Shown: positions 1 through 7,677 of the stretch, one piece after another
How the letters are laid out: every line of letters begins with the position of its first letter
Numbering within the stretch: the first letter of the stretch is position 1
Origin: Chloroflexota bacterium
GTDB lineage: Bacteria; Chloroflexota; Dehalococcoidia; Lucifugimonadales; Lucifugimonadaceae
Assembly (NCBI GenBank): GCA_027624075.1
Contig: JAQBUH010000016.1
Span: forward strand, 1 to 48,201
Direction: 5' to 3'
DNA: 48,201 nucleotides
Position numbers and translations under genes: made by a program
The notes under the pieces: model-generated
What the model was told of the DNA's origin: nothing
The model's database searches: none
What the model saw: the letters and a program-made list of their open reading frames with translations, nothing else

Positions 1-2
1 CG

Positions 3-221
3 CCACGGCGGCCCACGCAGCGCCAGCAAGCCCGGTGGAATGCCGTCCAGGCGGCGAAGCGCAGAGGGCTCTCCATCCGAGCGACCGCCAGGAAACTGGG
101 CCTCGCCAGGGGCACCGTCCGCAAGTACGCTGCCGCCTCCAGCCCGCCGGTCAACCCCGCCTGGCGGCCCCCACTATCGACCAGCGAACACGAGGAACTG
201 ACAGAATCGCTGGTCACTTAA
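3..221 (+). pseudogene. Transposase fragment (HTH domain only)
   Basis: Reading the third forward frame from the window edge gives 72 residues ending at a TAA. The middle matches a transposase helix-turn-helix: AAKRRGLSIRATARKLGLAR followed by GTVRKY. This style of HTH is typical of ISL3- or IS21-like transposases, where a DDE catalytic domain normally follows. Here the frame stops 24 residues after the HTH, so the catalytic part is missing. A TGACATTTTCCCTGG string at 225-239, just past the stop, could be the element's terminal repeat, but its partner is not in the window. It is either a decayed insertion sequence or the tail of one that enters from the left. Family assignment is uncertain. 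Confidence 0.55.
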
Positions 222-317
222 CCCTGACATTTTCCCTGGACGTCGACAGAACCTGGCGAAGGGTTCCGGTCCCCCTCGCGCAGGGCCTGAATAGCAATCA
301 CCCGCTTGGCGCCAGCC

Positions 318-1841
318 CTACGTGCCTTTGCCAGCGAATGCCGCTGAAACATGTCTGCGCTGGATCTTGCCTGTCGCAGTCCTCGGCAGGCTGTCTGCGA
401 TGTACACCACATCCGGCACCTTGAACTGTGCCAGGTGCAGACTGCAGTACTTTCGTATCGATTCCGCGTCAGCGTCGCCTTTCAGCACGACAGCGGCGTG
501 GACAACCTCGCCGTACTTCTCGTCAGGGACGGCGAAACAGACCGCCTCAGCCACTGCGTCATGCTGCAGCAAGACGGCGTCAATCTCGAGCGGTGAAATC
601 TTCTCACCGGCGCGGTTGATCAGCTCCTTGATGCGCCCCGTAAGCGTCAGATAGCCGTCACCGTCCATCACGCCCTGGTCACCTGTGCGGAACCAGCCGT
701 TCACGAACGACTCGGCGTTAGCGGAGGGATTGTTGTTATAGCCGTGCGTCACGTTCGGGCCTTTGATCACCACCTCGCCGGTCGAGCCGACAGGCAACAG
801 ATTGCCCTTGCCCTCCATGTCCATGATCGCCACCTCGACCCCTGTCGGCCTGCCAACGGTGCCTGGCCGCCGGTCGCCTGGCGGCAGAGGGCTTGAGCTC
901 ATCTGGTGTGCTGCCTCGGTCATGCCGTAGGCTTCCAGCACAGGCGCTCCGAACCGCTTTTCGAGCGCGTGGATCACTGAAGGCGCGAGAGCCGCCGAGC
1001 AGGACCGGATGAACCGGAAGCTCTTCTCCGGCGCGTGGTCGTCCCCGGCCCTCAGCAGAAGCACCTGGTGAATGGTCGGAACCGCCGAGTACCAGGTCGC
1101 TTTCGTCTCCGCCTGCAACGGCCAGAACGTGCTGGCCGAGAAACGGGACGGGATGACGATCGAGCCTCCGCTGCACAGGGTGGACAACGCGACGCCGATC
1201 AGGCCGTGGACGTGGAACAACGGCATCACCACCAATGCCACATCATCTGGCGACAGTTCGTACGTCTGGCAGATGTTGCGCAGCGACGCAATCAGGTTCG
1301 CGTGAGTCAGCGGCACGCCCTTGGGCCGGCTGGTCGTCCCTGAGGTGTGCAGGAACAGGGCGACATCCTCAGGCGCAGGCTTCGCAGAACTCCGGCTTGC
1401 CGTCAACTCCTTGCCACCGTCTTCCAGGACGAGCCGCGCTCCATCGAGCCGTGCGTCGAGCGTCGGGATGCCGAGCGCGGCTGCGGCCTGCCGCCCGGCG
1501 TGCTCCCCCGGCGGCAAGACTACAAGCTGCGAGTTTGCGTCTTCCATGAAGAAGGTGAACTCGTCGACCGTATAGGCCGAGTTGAGCGGCGCTGCGATGG
1601 CGCCGACGCGGGCGACGGCCATGAAGAGCGTCATGAAGTCGAGACCGTTCGGCAGCACTATCGAAACGGCGCGGCCGCGCTCGACGCCTCTTGCCGCAAG
1701 CAGCCCTGCTACCCGCTCAACCTCCTGGCTGAACTCGCCGTATGAGAGTTTCGGCCCTCCCTCCGGCACAACGACCGCTGTGGCGTCCTGGTCGCCCGAT
1801 GAGAGCAGGTCTGCAAGCGTCTCTGGATTACCTGATGGCAT
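318..1841 (-). CDS. Acyl-CoA synthetase, oxalyl-CoA synthetase (AAE3/Pcs60)-like
   Basis: This 507-residue protein is a full-length ANL-superfamily adenylating enzyme that makes an acyl-AMP and then an acyl-CoA. The phosphate-binding loop TSGTTSRPKG lies at about residues 166-175, YGMTEAAHQM at 305-314, the TGD motif at 386-388 and the catalytic lysine in GKIQRR at about 492. The stretch from YGMTEAAHQM through TGRIKELINRAGEKISPLEI, and the C-terminal LPRTATGKIQRR, closely resemble plant AAE3 and yeast Pcs60, which activate oxalate. Oxalate is therefore the best guess, but other short carboxylates are possible. The ATG at 1841 is preceded by a GGGAAG ribosome site. No oxalyl-CoA decarboxylase or formyl-CoA transferase is nearby, so the fate of the product is unknown. 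Confidence 0.85.
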   Translation of the reverse strand: MPSGNPETLADLLSSGDQDATAVVVPEGGPKLSYGEFSQEVERVAGLLAARGVERGRAVSIVLPNGLDFMTLFMAVARVGAIAAPLNSAYTVDEFTFFMEDANSQLVVLPPGEHAGRQAAAALGIPTLDARLDGARLVLEDGGKELTASRSSAKPAPEDVALFLHTSGTTSRPKGVPLTHANLIASLRNICQTYELSPDDVALVVMPLFHVHGLIGVALSTLCSGGSIVIPSRFSASTFWPLQAETKATWYSAVPTIHQVLLLRAGDDHAPEKSFRFIRSCSAALAPSVIHALEKRFGAPVLEAYGMTEAAHQMSSSPLPPGDRRPGTVGRPTGVEVAIMDMEGKGNLLPVGSTGEVVIKGPNVTHGYNNNPSANAESFVNGWFRTGDQGVMDGDGYLTLTGRIKELINRAGEKISPLEIDAVLLQHDAVAEAVCFAVPDEKYGEVVHAAVVLKGDADAESIRKYCSLHLAQFKVPDVVYIADSLPRTATGKIQRRHVSAAFAGKGT

Positions 1842-2076
1842 TTCACTTCCCGTGTGTTTTCATTTTCTCGGTTGATGGGAGGCTGGCGACGCGCGAGCCC
1901 GGCGTTATGGGTCCAGTGTCAAGTGGCGTCACACAACGTTGACCGGCGGGCCAGCTACAGCCAGCGGCGCTTTTCCCCGGGGTCCCGGACCCCAAGTCTG
2001 GCGTCACCCTTCGCGCAAGATTGTAGACCCGCGAGACGTGCTCAGGCTGCTCACGCGTCCCGCTCCCACGTCCCGC

Positions 2077-2991
2077 TCACACATCTGGGCTGGCACCGGG
2101 CCAGGACCACGTCGTAGTCGCCACCAGCGGATTGCCGGGAGACACAAGCCGCGTGCCGGCGCCGGTTGCGCCACGCTCCTCTAGCTGGAAGGCGTTCACC
2201 GTGGTTGTTTGCGGCTCGACGCACACTGAGCCCTGGGGTGAATAGACCATGACGTGCGATACCTCTGGGGACGAAGTCATACGCAGCGTCAACTCAGGCC
2301 ACCTGAGTTCGGCCGTCCGCCCGTCTCCGAACCGGAAGCAGCCGTCGACCTCACCCTGGTCGAACCTGCCGCCGTCTGTGAGCTTGCGGACAGCGCCGGT
2401 CATCCCGACCTTCCCGGTCGGCACCACCTGCTCGTCCAACTCCCACTGCCCTGTCACGTCGGCCTGAACGACCATTTCACCCGTCCCGATCGACCTGCGA
2501 AACCACGGGTGCCAGCCGACGCCGGCAGGGAACCGCCGCTCGCCGTCAGCCGCATGGACCTCAAGCGTCTGGGTCAGCGCCGGACCATCAAGCGATATCC
2601 GTGAGACGACGTGACCTTTGAACGGCCACGGCTCTTCGAGCTCAATCCGCATCGTGACGGAGGCACTGCCGCTTGAGACGACGTCCCACGCTCGCCCTCT
2701 CACCGTGCCGTGGATCGCGTGCTCTCCGGAATCGACCGGCAACTGAAACTCGCCGTGCTCGGTGACGAGGACGCCTCGATGGATCCTGTTGACCCACGGG
2801 GCCATGATGAATGAGCCTGTGCCCCTGGGGACTTCTGCCTCATCCAGGGGTTCTGTGAGTCCTCCCGAGAGCAGTTCGTGCTCAATTCCACTGACGCCGG
2901 CAACCTTCACCCTAAGCGACCTCAGCGCTGCGCCAGCGCTCGGTGTGATAACAACAGAGCCGTGCTCATTCCTCAGCTCAACCAGGCTCAT
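2077..2991 (-). CDS. Aldose 1-epimerase (mutarotase) family protein
   Basis: The 304-residue protein belongs to the galactose-mutarotase fold, whose members interconvert alpha and beta anomers of free sugars. The family's active-site signature is visible: HAIHG at about residues 91-95, the second histidine in GWHPWF (about 161) and the catalytic glutamate in CVEPQTT (about 259). Length is normal for the family. There is no signal peptide, so it should act in the cytoplasm. Its neighbour on the same strand, the acyl-CoA ligase, lies about 235 bases downstream and is probably a separate transcript. The exact sugar cannot be told from sequence. Confidence 0.85.
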   Translation of the reverse strand: MSLVELRNEHGSVVITPSAGAALRSLRVKVAGVSGIEHELLSGGLTEPLDEAEVPRGTGSFIMAPWVNRIHRGVLVTEHGEFQLPVDSGEHAIHGTVRGRAWDVVSSGSASVTMRIELEEPWPFKGHVVSRISLDGPALTQTLEVHAADGERRFPAGVGWHPWFRRSIGTGEMVVQADVTGQWELDEQVVPTGKVGMTGAVRKLTDGGRFDQGEVDGCFRFGDGRTAELRWPELTLRMTSSPEVSHVMVYSPQGSVCVEPQTTTVNAFQLEERGATGAGTRLVSPGNPLVATTTWSWPGASPDV

Positions 2992-3128
2992 CGTCGAATC
3001 CTTTCCGGCGCTGTTCGCTCACGCCGCCGTCCAAGTCGTGCGCACGTTGCGCTAACATGCGGGCCGAACTCAATGTTTGCCGTGTGTTGGCCCGCAAACG
3101 GCCCCACTCAGGCCGGCCGGACGCGCTA

Positions 3129-3491
3129 ATGGACTTCTACGTCGCCGCAATAATAGTCATCGTCGCGCTCGTGGCGGTCAGGATGTTGCTGCGCCGCCAG
3201 CGCTACGGCCTCTACAGGGAGATCTTCCAGACAACCAGCAGAAACGGGTCCCTGCCTGAGGCGATGGTGAAACGCCTCAGGGACGAGGGCATCCGCTACA
3301 GAATCGTATATAAAGGGCCGCCAAACCAGCCATTCATAGGCATGTCTGGCGAGCAGTTCGTCTCGATCGAGGTACATATCGCCGACATGGAGAAGGCGAA
3401 ACGCGTCGTCTCCCGTATCTTGAACGACGCCTGGCGCGGCCGCAGCCAGTCTTCCCGAAATAAGTTTCCGAATCGGACCAGGAACAAATGA
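3129..3491 (+). CDS. Small single-pass membrane protein, DUF2007-like
   Basis: About 120 residues. The N-terminus is one hydrophobic helix (VAAIIVIVALVAVRMLL, residues 5-21) followed by a basic RRQR, so the soluble part faces the cytoplasm. The rest is a small alpha/beta domain with YRIVYKG and a C-terminal amphipathic helix (MEKAKRVVSRIL). This resembles the DUF2007 putative signal-transducing family, but the match is by eye and weak. An upstream in-frame ATG at 3057 would add 24 polar residues before the membrane helix; the ATG at 3129 is preferred because the helix then begins the protein. Its TGA overlaps the next gene's start (ATGA), suggesting translational coupling with the dehydrogenase. 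Confidence 0.6.
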   Translation: MDFYVAAIIVIVALVAVRMLLRRQRYGLYREIFQTTSRNGSLPEAMVKRLRDEGIRYRIVYKGPPNQPFIGMSGEQFVSIEVHIADMEKAKRVVSRILNDAWRGRSQSSRNKFPNRTRNK

Positions 3492-4483
3492 CAGAACCGT
3501 CAAATTCATTCGCCGACCTGAACGCAGTCACAGTGCAGTTCTCGCACGTCGCATACCAGATGGAGCCTCGCTTCGCAGCCCGTGAGACCGGTATCGACAG
3601 CTCCAGGTCGTGGCAGACAAGAGACGCGGCCGAAACCGCCGCCCGCATCCCGGACGCCGATGTGCTGGTCGTCTCCGGGCTATGGAAAAACTCGCTGCTT
3701 GAGATCGCGCCCCGGCTAAAGTTCATCCAGTCGATCGGCGCCGGTTACGACCAGTTTCCGCTGGACGAGCTGCGGAAACGCGGCATCAGGCTCGCGTCCG
3801 CCCGAGGCGTCAATAGCAACGCTGTCTCCGAGCACGCAATGTCGATGGTTCTCGCGCTCTCCCGCCACATCCACACCGGCCGGGATAACCAGCGAAAACA
3901 TCTCTGGCGCGGGATGATCTCTGACCTGAGCAAACGTGAAGACGAGCTCGGCGGCAAGACGATGCTGATCGTCGGCCTCGGCATCATCGGCTCCCGCCTC
4001 GCAAGGCTGGCGAAGGCTTTCGACATGCGTGTGATCGCAACAAAGCGCGACATGAGCGTCGCGGGGACAGCCGCAGACGAGGTCCATCCGCCGTCTGCCG
4101 TGCCAGAGCTGCTGCCGCGGGCAGACTTCGTGACGTTGACCTGCCCTCTCACGCCCGAGACCGCTGACATCATCAACGCCAGGACGCTCGGCCTCATGAA
4201 GCCGTCTTCCTACCTGGTGAACGTGGCCCGCGGCGGCTGTGTAGATGAGCCGGCGTTGATTGCCGCGCTCCGGAATGGCGGCATCGCGGGCGCGGCCATA
4301 GACCACTTCAAGGCAGAGCCGCTGCCGGCGGACTCACCGTTCTGGGACTTCGAAAACGTGATCATCACTCCCCACACCGGCGGAGAGACCAGGATGTACG
4401 AAGACAACGTGATCGACATCCTGCTGGAGAACCTCGGGCGTCTTTCACTGGGCGACTCCGAGCTTCTAAACCAGGTTGTCTGA
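3488..4483 (+). CDS. D-2-hydroxyacid dehydrogenase
   Basis: A 331-residue NAD(P)-dependent oxidoreductase that interconverts 2-hydroxyacids and 2-oxoacids. The Rossmann motif GLGIIG is at about residues 163-168, and the family catalytic set is present: Arg in NVARGG (about 248), Glu in KAEPLP (about 277) and His in TPHTGG (about 296). The segment before the nucleotide fold carries the family's SIGAGYD substrate-domain motif. The start overlaps the previous stop by four bases, and the amidase begins three bases after its stop, so the three genes form one operon. A shared role in degrading an amide-containing hydroxy acid is possible but unproven. Substrate (glyoxylate, hydroxypyruvate or other) is not resolved. 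Confidence 0.88.
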   Translation: MTEPSNSFADLNAVTVQFSHVAYQMEPRFAARETGIDSSRSWQTRDAAETAARIPDADVLVVSGLWKNSLLEIAPRLKFIQSIGAGYDQFPLDELRKRGIRLASARGVNSNAVSEHAMSMVLALSRHIHTGRDNQRKHLWRGMISDLSKREDELGGKTMLIVGLGIIGSRLARLAKAFDMRVIATKRDMSVAGTAADEVHPPSAVPELLPRADFVTLTCPLTPETADIINARTLGLMKPSSYLVNVARGGCVDEPALIAALRNGGIAGAAIDHFKAEPLPADSPFWDFENVIITPHTGGETRMYEDNVIDILLENLGRLSLGDSELLNQVV

Positions 4484-4486
4484 CCT

Positions 4487-5920
4487 ATGACACCAAGCGC
4501 GGCAGATGAACTTATCCTGCTCCCGGCGCGGGAACAGGCAAGGCTGATCGCAGAGAGAAAAGTCTCGCCTGTCGAGATATGCGAGGCGGCGCTTGCGCGT
4601 ATCGAGCGGCTCGACCGTCACATCGGGGCGTTCATCACTGTGGCCACCGACCAGGCGCTTGAGGCTGCGAAGGCCGCTGAGACCGCCGTGATGGCAGGCC
4701 GCGAGCTTGGCCCTCTGCACGGAGTCCCCATCGGCATCAAAGACGTCGAGGCGACCACTGGTATCAGGACGACCGTCGGCTCCCGCGTCTTCGAGCATAC
4801 TGTCCCTGGCTTCGACTCGGTTGTTGTCGAGCGGGTGCGCGCCGCAGGGGCTGTCATCATTGGCAAAACCAACACTCCGGAGATCGCCATCCACATGGGC
4901 ACGGTCACGGACAACGACGTACGCGGGCCGTGCCGCAATCCGTGGAACCTTGCGAAAACGACCGCCGGCTCTTCGGGCGGCTCTGCGGCTGCGCTGGCTG
5001 CAGACATGTGCCAGATCGCAATTGGCAGCGACGGCGGCGGCTCCATCCGCATCCCGGCGTCCTTCTGCGGAGTGTTCGGGCTCAAGCCGTCGAACGGCAG
5101 GGTGCCGCGGGCGCGCGGTCTGGGCCGGCCTGACCCGAACCAGTTCGCGCAGTCGGGGCCGATGACGAACGATGTGCGAGACGCGGCCCTGCTGCTCCAG
5201 GCGATCTCAGGACCTCACCCGGAAGACCCGCAGCATTTCTTGCGGTCAATACCGCCCGACTTCAGCGAGGGCATCGGCGACGGCGTCCGCGGCCTGCGTG
5301 TTGGCTTCAGCCCGGACCTCGGCTACGGCGCTATCGACCATCAGGTGCTCGCTCAGGTCAGGGCAGGTTTGACCGCGCTTGAAGGGCTGGGCGCACATGC
5401 CGAAGAGGCCACTGTCGCTCTCGGCTTTCAGTACGCAGACAGTTTCTGGAGTGTGTTCGGAGCGAACGCGTATGTGCAGTACGGCCACATGCTGGAAGAG
5501 ACGCCGGAGCTGCTGACGCCGGGCGTGCGGGAGGTGCTCGGCCGAGGTAAGGCGATCAGCGGGCACGAGTACGCCAGGGCGCTCCGGTCAGTGAGCGAGT
5601 TGCGGATGACCGTTGACTCGCTGTTTGAGCAGTTCGACCTGCTGATCACTCCGACCACTTCGATCACCGCGTTCGAGCCCGGCAAACTGCCACAGGAGGT
5701 CGGCGGTGTCAGGATCGATTCCGTGTACGGCGTGTTCCCGTTCACCTACATCTTCAACATGACCGGCCATCCCGCGGCCACGGTTCCGTGCGGTTTCGTC
5801 GACGGCCTCCCCGTTGGCATGCAGATCGCAGGCCGTATTGGTGACGAGAGTACGGTGCTGAGGGCGGCGGCGGCGTTTGAAGAGGCTCAGCCATGGCGGC
5901 ACATTCGTCCCTCAGTTTAG
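4487..5920 (+). CDS. Amidase (amidase-signature family)
   Basis: The 477-residue protein is a Ser-cisSer-Lys hydrolase that cleaves amide bonds. The triad is visible: Lys85 in GIKDV, the cis-serine in TAGSSGGSAA (about 162) and the nucleophile in GSDGGGSIRIP (about 186). The glycine-rich amidase signature is complete. Length fits both GatA and stand-alone amidases. No gatB or gatC is nearby and the gene sits in a catabolic operon, so a small-molecule amidase is more likely than the tRNA amidotransferase subunit. It starts three bases after the dehydrogenase stop. Confidence 0.87.
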   Translation: MTPSAADELILLPAREQARLIAERKVSPVEICEAALARIERLDRHIGAFITVATDQALEAAKAAETAVMAGRELGPLHGVPIGIKDVEATTGIRTTVGSRVFEHTVPGFDSVVVERVRAAGAVIIGKTNTPEIAIHMGTVTDNDVRGPCRNPWNLAKTTAGSSGGSAAALAADMCQIAIGSDGGGSIRIPASFCGVFGLKPSNGRVPRARGLGRPDPNQFAQSGPMTNDVRDAALLLQAISGPHPEDPQHFLRSIPPDFSEGIGDGVRGLRVGFSPDLGYGAIDHQVLAQVRAGLTALEGLGAHAEEATVALGFQYADSFWSVFGANAYVQYGHMLEETPELLTPGVREVLGRGKAISGHEYARALRSVSELRMTVDSLFEQFDLLITPTTSITAFEPGKLPQEVGGVRIDSVYGVFPFTYIFNMTGHPAATVPCGFVDGLPVGMQIAGRIGDESTVLRAAAAFEEAQPWRHIRPSV

Positions 5921-5965
5921 GCCGCTGGCCAGGATGGGGCACGGAGATGTCGCCTCGGACCGCAA

Positions 5966-6116
5966 TCCTGAGTTGCGTCCTGAGCCGGGACACCCGCTTA
6001 CGGGTCACGGGCCTGTCGATGGGTGCGCGGCAGAGAGGCCTCTGTCATGCTGAATCGGGTTGGCATCTCTCAGGAAGCCGGTTAGCCTAGAGCTTCTGAG
6101 TCAAGCTCAGAATGAC
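5966..6116. repeat. Cluster of dispersed palindromic repeats in a 346-base gap
   Basis: The gap 5921-6266 holds three pieces of a repeat family that recurs at 7524 and 31627-31908. At 5966-5986 is TCCTGAGTTGCGTCCTGAGCC, one base different from the reverse complement of 31887-31907. At 6044-6072 a degenerate forward copy begins GTCATGCTGA and ends GGCATCTCTC. At 6090-6116 is an inverted copy ending CTCAGAATGAC. No coding sequence is convincing here: the reading frame of the next gene continues upstream to a TTG at 6060 but only through this repeat DNA. Such repeats act as REP-like or transcript-end elements in many bacteria; their role here is unknown. Confidence 0.7.
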
Positions 6117-6266
6117 AAGATAACACCGAGGACCTGGCGAGGACCTGACCCGCCCCCGCATGCGCGTGCCTTTCGACAGGCCCAGGACGCAGCTCAGCAT
6201 GGCGGTCACAAGTCGTCCGGGTCGGCCACCTCTCATCCAGCGAAAAAACCCCAGCGAGATAAAGCA

Positions 6267-7412
6267 ATGAAGATCACAGACGTGCGCTCCGTAGTTGTCG
6301 GCAACCCCTGGAAGAACTGGATCTTCGTCGTCGTTGAGACAGACGAAGGCATTACCGGTCTCGGCGAGGCGACGGGCGGCCTCAGCACGCAACCGACCGT
6401 CGCAGCCATCGAAGAGGTCAAGCACCTCGTGATCGGCAAGGACCCGCGGCGCATCCACACCATCTGGAACGACCTGTACCTGGCGGGCTTCCTCAGGGTC
6501 AGCAAGGAGATGGCGGGCATTGAGATGGCGTGCTGGGACATTACCGGCAAGGCGCTTGGAGTGCCGGTGCACGCGCTGCTCGGCGGCAAGATGCGGGACA
6601 GCGTGCGGGTCTATGCCAACGGCTGGTATTCAGGCGACCGCACGCCGGAGGGGTTCGCTGACCGTGCGAAGGTGGTCACCGGCAAGGGCTATACGGCGCT
6701 CAAGTTCGACCCGTTTGGCACCGCTTACCTCACGATGTCGAAAAGGGAGTCAAGAGAGGCGGAGGCGCTCGTGGCGGCGGTGAGAGAGTCGGTTGGGCCT
6801 GATGTCGACATTTTGATCGAGGCGCACGACCGGTTCAGCGTCGGCCAGGCGATAGAGATCGGCAACTGGCTTGCGAAGTACGAGGTCACATGGTTCGAGA
6901 CGCCTGTCTACTCGACCGATATCGACGCGCTTGTCGAGGTGGCGCGGCGCGTGCCGGTGCGGGTGATCGCCGGAGAGCGGATGCACGACCTGCACGAGTT
7001 TGCCCAGTTCCTGGCCACAAATGTGACGGATGTGATCAACCCGGAGCCGCTCGGCGTCGGCGGAGTGTTCAGGTCGGTGCAGATCGCAGGGCTGGCGAGG
7101 GCGCACCACGCCCAGATCGCGCTGCACAACGCAGAGAGCCCGCTGAAGACGGCGATCGCGCTGCAGATCGACGCCGTGACGCCGAATGTGTTCATCCAGG
7201 AGTGCTTCGATGATTTTCTGGAGCCGTGGGTGACGGATGTGCTGCAGGGCTTCCCGCGGGTGAGGGACGGCGAGGTCGAGATACCTGACGCGCCGGGCTA
7301 CGGTGTGACGCTGAACGAGGCGGAAGCGAAGAAGCACCCGTACGGGAAGAGCAACTTCCTGCGCATGTTCAAGCCGGGCTGGGAGCGCAGGGACGTGGCG
7401 AAGACGGAGTGA
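6267..7412 (+). CDS. Mandelate racemase/muconate lactonizing-type enzyme (enolase superfamily)
   Basis: A 381-residue enolase-superfamily enzyme, a class that abstracts the proton alpha to a carboxylate, often in sugar-acid dehydration. N-terminal capping domain to about residue 120, then the barrel. Visible candidates for active-site residues are Lys146 and Asp148 in LKFDPF, metal ligands Glu185 (LIEAHDRF), Glu211 (WFETPV) and Glu237 (AGERMH), and His287 in ALHNAESP. A dehydratase on an aldonate is the likeliest role, with substrate unknown. The ATG at 6267 is chosen over an upstream TTG at 6060 because MKITDVRSV is the usual start of the family and the extension is repeat-derived. A second family member is at 35251. 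Confidence 0.85.
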   Translation: MKITDVRSVVVGNPWKNWIFVVVETDEGITGLGEATGGLSTQPTVAAIEEVKHLVIGKDPRRIHTIWNDLYLAGFLRVSKEMAGIEMACWDITGKALGVPVHALLGGKMRDSVRVYANGWYSGDRTPEGFADRAKVVTGKGYTALKFDPFGTAYLTMSKRESREAEALVAAVRESVGPDVDILIEAHDRFSVGQAIEIGNWLAKYEVTWFETPVYSTDIDALVEVARRVPVRVIAGERMHDLHEFAQFLATNVTDVINPEPLGVGGVFRSVQIAGLARAHHAQIALHNAESPLKTAIALQIDAVTPNVFIQECFDDFLEPWVTDVLQGFPRVRDGEVEIPDAPGYGVTLNEAEAKKHPYGKSNFLRMFKPGWERRDVAKTE

Positions 7413-7484
7413 GGGACGGCGGTGGGACGGGAGGGCTTTGCAGGCAGGCTTGGCCCTCTGAGCCTGACTGGCTCTTTCGACATC

Positions 7485-7511
7485 ATCCCTCCCGGCTAAA
7501 ACGGGAGGGAT
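7485..7511. terminator. Perfect 10-bp hairpin after the enolase-superfamily gene
   Basis: ATCCCTCCCG (7485-7494) and CGGGAGGGAT (7502-7511) are perfect complements around a 7-base GCTAAAA loop. It lies 73 bases past the stop of the upstream gene. A short GTTTTG follows about 8 bases later rather than directly, so it is not a classic T-tailed terminator. It could instead be a transcript-stabilising hairpin or part of the repeat unit that starts at 7524. Confidence 0.5.
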
Positions 7512-7523
7512 GGGGGATGTTTT

Positions 7524-7610
7524 GTCATTCTGAGCTTGACTCAGAATCTCTCGGTTAACCGTGTTTGAGCGGTAAGTCCTCTCCGCGAAGGCCGGGATTA
7601 CAAGGATGAC
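7524..7610 (+). repeat. Full-length dispersed repeat unit with GTCAT...ATGAC ends
   Basis: The unit opens with GTCATTCTGAG, forms the palindrome ATTCTGAG-CTTGA-CTCAGAAT (8-bp arms, 5-base loop), continues through CCGTGTTTGAGCGGTAAG and AAGGCCGGGATTACAAG, and closes with GATGAC. The latter two blocks recur at 31781-31834 with scattered changes. The matching GTCAT/ATGAC ends give it a MITE-like look of about 87 bases. It sits between convergent genes. Confidence 0.65.
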
Positions 7611-7677
7611 GCAGCCGGGATGACAGGGTCCTGGCGGTCTTCTGGCAGCAGCGCGCCTGCCAGATCAGCACAAGCGC

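Noticed and set aside
35-424. 129-codon plus ORF overlapping the ligase end
   Set aside because: Low-complexity Arg/Pro/Gly composition and no family features; the transposase frame in the same DNA explains the first 220 bases better.
4487-5920. GatA subunit of the tRNA amidotransferase
   Set aside because: No gatB/gatC neighbours and the gene is coupled to a hydroxyacid dehydrogenase, so a catabolic amidase is more likely.
6060-6266. 69-residue N-terminal extension of the enolase-superfamily enzyme
   Set aside because: The extension is translated from the dispersed repeat cluster and starts at TTG without a ribosome site; family members begin at MKITDV.
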